From contig JAFAAN010000052.1 of assembly GCA_023426545.1 (NCBI GenBank), forward strand, positions 1 to 64,000: DNA of 64,000 nucleotides, in the 5' to 3' direction. The DNA is from Pseudomonadota bacterium (GTDB lineage Bacteria > Myxococcota > Myxococcia > Myxococcales > Myxococcaceae). The notes beneath the pieces were generated by a model. It ran no database searches, was not told where the DNA came from, and was given only the letters and a program-made list of their open reading frames with translations. Position numbers and translations under genes: made by a program. Positions 61,456-64,000 of this stretch are shown here, in pieces. Numbering within the stretch: position 1 is the first letter of the stretch; each line of letters opens with the position of its first letter.

Positions 61456-62601
61456 TCACTTCGCGGCGTCGAGCGCCTGGGCGAGGTCGTCCGTCAGGTC
61501 CTGCGCGTCCTCGATGCCCACCGAGAGGCGGATGAAGCCGTCGGTGATGCCGAGTTGCTCACGCGTCTCCTTGGGAATGGAGGCGTGGGTCATGATGGCC
61601 GGGTGCTCGATGAGCGACTCGACGCCGCCCAGCGACTCGGCGCAGGCGAACACCTTCACCGTCTTGAGGAAGGTGCGCGCCGCCTCCAGGCCGCCCTGGA
61701 TGTCGAACGTCACCATGCCGCCGAAGCCCTTCATCTGCTGCCTGGCCAGCGCGTGCTGGGGGTGCGACTCCAGGCCCGGGTAGGTGACCTTCTTCACCTT
61801 CGGATGGGTGGCCAGGAACTGGGCCACCTTCATCGCGTTGTGCGCGTGGCGGTCCATGCGCACGTGCAGCGTCTTCACGCCGCGCAGCACCAGGAAGCTG
61901 TCGAAGGCCCCGGACACGCCGCCCACCGCGTTCTGGAGGAAGTACATCCGCTCGGCCACGTCATCGCGGCTGGTGCAGACGAACCCGCCCACCACGTCGC
62001 TGTGGCCGTTGAGGTACTTGGTGGTGGAGTGCGCCACCACGTCGAAGCCGAGGTCCAGCGGGCGCTGGAAGTACGGCGTCATGAAGGTGTTGTCCGCGAC
62101 GGAGAGGATGTTCCGCTTCTTGGCGACCTCGGCGATGCGCGCCAGGTCGATGAGCTTGAGCATCGGGTTGGTGGGGGACTCCACCCACACCATCTTCGTC
62201 TTCGGCGTAATCGCCGCCTCGAAGCTCTCCGGCTTCGACAGGTCCACGAAGGAGAAGTTCAGGCCCGAGCGCTTGAACACCTTGTCGAAGATGCGGAAGG
62301 TGCCGCCGTACACGTCGTCCGAGACGACCACGTGGTCGCCCGCGTCCAGCATGTGCATCAGCATGTCCGTGCCCGCGAGGCCGGACGCGAAGGCCGCGCC
62401 GTACTTCGCCCCCTCGAGCGCGGCCAGACAGTCCTGGAGCGCCTGGCGGGTGGGGTTCTGCGTCCGGCTGTACTCGTAGCCCTTGTGCTCTCCGGGGCCG
62501 TCCTGGACGTAGGTGGAGGTCAGGTAGACGGGCGTCATGATGGCGCCCGTGGTGGGGTCCGGCTCCTGACCGGCGTGAATGGCAAGCGTGTCGAAGCGCA
62601 T
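61456..62601 (-). CDS. Cys/Met-metabolism PLP enzyme, cystathionine gamma-lyase or gamma-synthase
   Basis: 381 residues. PLP Lys in AHSTTKYLNGHSDVVGG, with YSRTQNPTRQALQ and GGVESLIEHPAIMTH. Family fold complete. Lyase and synthase cannot be told apart with certainty; the nearby cystathionine beta-synthase makes the lyase role (cystathionine to cysteine) more likely. Confidence 0.9.
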   Translation of the reverse strand: MRFDTLAIHAGQEPDPTTGAIMTPVYLTSTYVQDGPGEHKGYEYSRTQNPTRQALQDCLAALEGAKYGAAFASGLAGTDMLMHMLDAGDHVVVSDDVYGGTFRIFDKVFKRSGLNFSFVDLSKPESFEAAITPKTKMVWVESPTNPMLKLIDLARIAEVAKKRNILSVADNTFMTPYFQRPLDLGFDVVAHSTTKYLNGHSDVVGGFVCTSRDDVAERMYFLQNAVGGVSGAFDSFLVLRGVKTLHVRMDRHAHNAMKVAQFLATHPKVKKVTYPGLESHPQHALARQQMKGFGGMVTFDIQGGLEAARTFLKTVKVFACAESLGGVESLIEHPAIMTHASIPKETREQLGITDGFIRLSVGIEDAQDLTDDLAQALDAAK

Positions 62602-62648
62602 GGCGAGGGACCTAACACAGACCCTCGCCCCCGCGCAGCATGACCTGC

Positions 62649-63410
62649 CTATTCGAACGTCCCGTGCCGCCCCGCCCCCTGGGCGAAGCGTGTGGCGCCG
62701 GCAATCGACTCCGACTCCAGCACCTTGACGCCGCGCGCGAACTCCTGACGCAGCGCTTCTTCCAGCCCCAGGCTGGCCTGTTCATAGGCGGAGCGCCGGT
62801 CCGCGTTCATGCAGGCCTGGGGGAAGGCGGCCAACTGCCGCGCGAGCGCCTCGGCCGCCTCGCGCGCCGTGCCCCGGGGCACCACCCGGTTGACCAGCCC
62901 CATGGCCAGGGCCTCCTGTGCGGGCACGGGCCTGCCCGTGAGGATGAGGTCCAGCGCCCGCGACAGGCCGATGAGGCGGGGCAGGCGGAGGGTGCCACCG
63001 TCGATGAGAGGGACGCCCCAGCGGCGGCAGAAGACGCCCAGCACGGCGTCCTCCTCGGCCACGCGCAGGTCGCACCACAGCGCCAGCTCCAGCCCTCCCG
63101 CCACCGCGTGGCCGCCAATGGACGCGATGACGGGCTTGGACAGCAGCATGCGCGAGGGGCCCATGGGGCCGTCGCCGTCCAGCTCCAGGCGCGGCATCCG
63201 GCCCTCGGCCACGGCCTTCAGGTCGGCGCCGGCGCAGAAGGTGCCCCCGTCTCCGTGGAGCACCCCCACCCGCGCGTCGGGGTCCGCGTCGAAGGCGCGG
63301 AAGGCGTCCGCCAGCGCCCGGGCGGTGGCGCCATCCACCGCGTTGCGCACCTCCGGGCGATGCAGGATGACGGTGGTGACGGGGCCGCTCTTCTCGACGC
63401 GCACGCTCAT
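62649..63410 (-). CDS. Enoyl-CoA hydratase/isomerase family protein
   Basis: 253 residues, crotonase fold: HRPEVRNAVDGATARAL, GTFCAGADLKAVAEG (oxyanion hole), GHAVAGGLELALWCDLRVA, DGGTLRLPRLIG. The usual second catalytic Glu position reads GVPLIDGGT, so an Asp or none; a hydratase, isomerase or other crotonase activity is possible. It lies 47 bases downstream of nothing obvious and upstream of the PLP enzyme on the same strand. Confidence 0.9.
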   Translation of the reverse strand: MSVRVEKSGPVTTVILHRPEVRNAVDGATARALADAFRAFDADPDARVGVLHGDGGTFCAGADLKAVAEGRMPRLELDGDGPMGPSRMLLSKPVIASIGGHAVAGGLELALWCDLRVAEEDAVLGVFCRRWGVPLIDGGTLRLPRLIGLSRALDLILTGRPVPAQEALAMGLVNRVVPRGTAREAAEALARQLAAFPQACMNADRRSAYEQASLGLEEALRQEFARGVKVLESESIAGATRFAQGAGRHGTFE

Positions 63411-63465
63411 GGCGCCCGAGTCTTCTTCCCTGGCGCGCGGACCGCAATCGCCCCCACGCCGAAGC

Positions 63466-64000
63466 TCACATGGGGGCGTGTGCGCCCTCCCCCGCCGACA
63501 GCCCGTGGATGAGGCGGGCCACCTGGCGCAGGTCGTCCACGAAGGCCGCCAGCGCGGCCTCGCGCGCCCGGGGGTCCGGGGCTCGGAGGATGGAGGACGG
63601 ATGCACCGTCGCCACCACCACCCGCGCCCACGGCGACGCCAGCGGATGGCCCCGCGACTGCGTCACCCGGAAGTCCTTGCCCAGCAGCGCCTGCGCCGCG
63701 GTGGCCCCCAGGCAGACGAGGACGTCCGGGCGGAACACGCGAATCTCCGCCTCCAGCCATGGCAGGCAGGCCCGAATCTCCGCCGCCGTCGGCTTCGCGT
63801 GGACGCGGCGCGGCCCCTGGCCGGTCCACTTGAAGTGCTTCACCGTATTGGTGACGTACACCTGCGAGCGGTCGATGCCGGCGGCCTCCAGCGCCCCATC
63901 CAGCAGCCGCCCGGACGGCCCCACGAAGGGCCTGCCGGCCCGGTCCTCCTGGTCCCCAGGCTGCTCCCCCACCAGCATCACCCGGGGGCCTGCATGAGGT
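63466..64000 (-). CDS. UdgX-type uracil-DNA glycosylase, partial at the right edge
   Basis: The visible 178 codons begin off the right edge. The family motif GEQPGDQEDRAGRPFVGPSG, TNTVKHFKW, the RRVHAKPTAAEIRACLPWL segment and VVATVHPSSILR match UdgX, the superfamily branch first described in Mycobacterium smegmatis. There a His in a KRRIH loop links covalently to uracil-containing DNA. Here the loop reads GPRRVH: His kept, the flanking residues changed. A gene start and any N-terminal partner domain are outside the window. Confidence 0.85.
   Translation of the reverse strand, partial: PHAGPRVMLVGEQPGDQEDRAGRPFVGPSGRLLDGALEAAGIDRSQVYVTNTVKHFKWTGQGPRRVHAKPTAAEIRACLPWLEAEIRVFRPDVLVCLGATAAQALLGKDFRVTQSRGHPLASPWARVVVATVHPSSILRAPDPRAREAALAAFVDDLRQVARLIHGLSAGEGAHAPM

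Overview
The window looks like chromosomal DNA of a myxobacterium, most likely family Myxococcaceae. The support is very high G+C with G/C at almost every third codon position, several eukaryote-like Ser/Thr kinases plus a PP2C phosphatase, an unusually long Gly/Pro/Ala/Val-rich IF2, a VegA-like basic protein and a tmRNA tag ending ALAA. No species can be fixed from the sequence alone.

Layout. 1-1908 is the right end of an integrative element (primase-like tail, excisionase-like HTH protein, tyrosine integrase) abutting the 3' end of the tmRNA gene (1956-2318, minus). 2537-7508 holds an M16 peptidase pair and an OmpA-type outer membrane protein. 7553-9684 (minus) has a decayed gene, a TlpA thioredoxin and a CFI-box protein. 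9786-13232 has an HtrA protease, a VegA-like protein, a SpoU-type methyltransferase and a lipoprotein. purC (plus) converges on a minus operon of kinase-FGE, substrate-binding protein and purB. 19173-32598 (all minus) is the information-processing block rimP-nusA-ylxR-infB-ylxP-rbfA-truB-rpsO-pnp, followed by a membrane protein, an M23 peptidase and dut. 32807-39071 (plus) has a nitrilase, a FecR/LysM/HD-GYP operon, a DUF971 protein and a Ser/Thr kinase. 39093-45139 is mostly minus: sspB, smpB, panC, panB, a deoxynucleoside kinase, rsmA and tsaD. 45188-53154 (minus) has two very large genes: a PATAN-like/helical-repeat/J-domain protein of 1626 residues and a response regulator with a membrane segment and TPR tail. 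53189-64000 has trmL, a DUF192 protein, PP2C, an AmgK/MurU-like pair, cystathionine beta-synthase, a MaoC hydratase, a lipase-like gene between two paralogous CesT-like genes, a Cys/Met-metabolism PLP enzyme, a crotonase and the end of a UdgX-type uracil-DNA glycosylase cut by the right edge.

How genes work together. tmRNA, SmpB and SspB, three parts of ribosome rescue and tag-directed proteolysis, lie in the same window. Transcription elongation, initiation, ribosome maturation and RNA decay genes form one long co-oriented block with its own internal promoter and hairpins. Cystathionine beta-synthase and the gamma-lyase-type enzyme could make a reverse transsulfuration route. The most promising candidates for undescribed biology are the lipase-like/CesT-like trio (59228-61301) and the giant helical J-domain protein with its neighbouring membrane response regulator (45188-53154).
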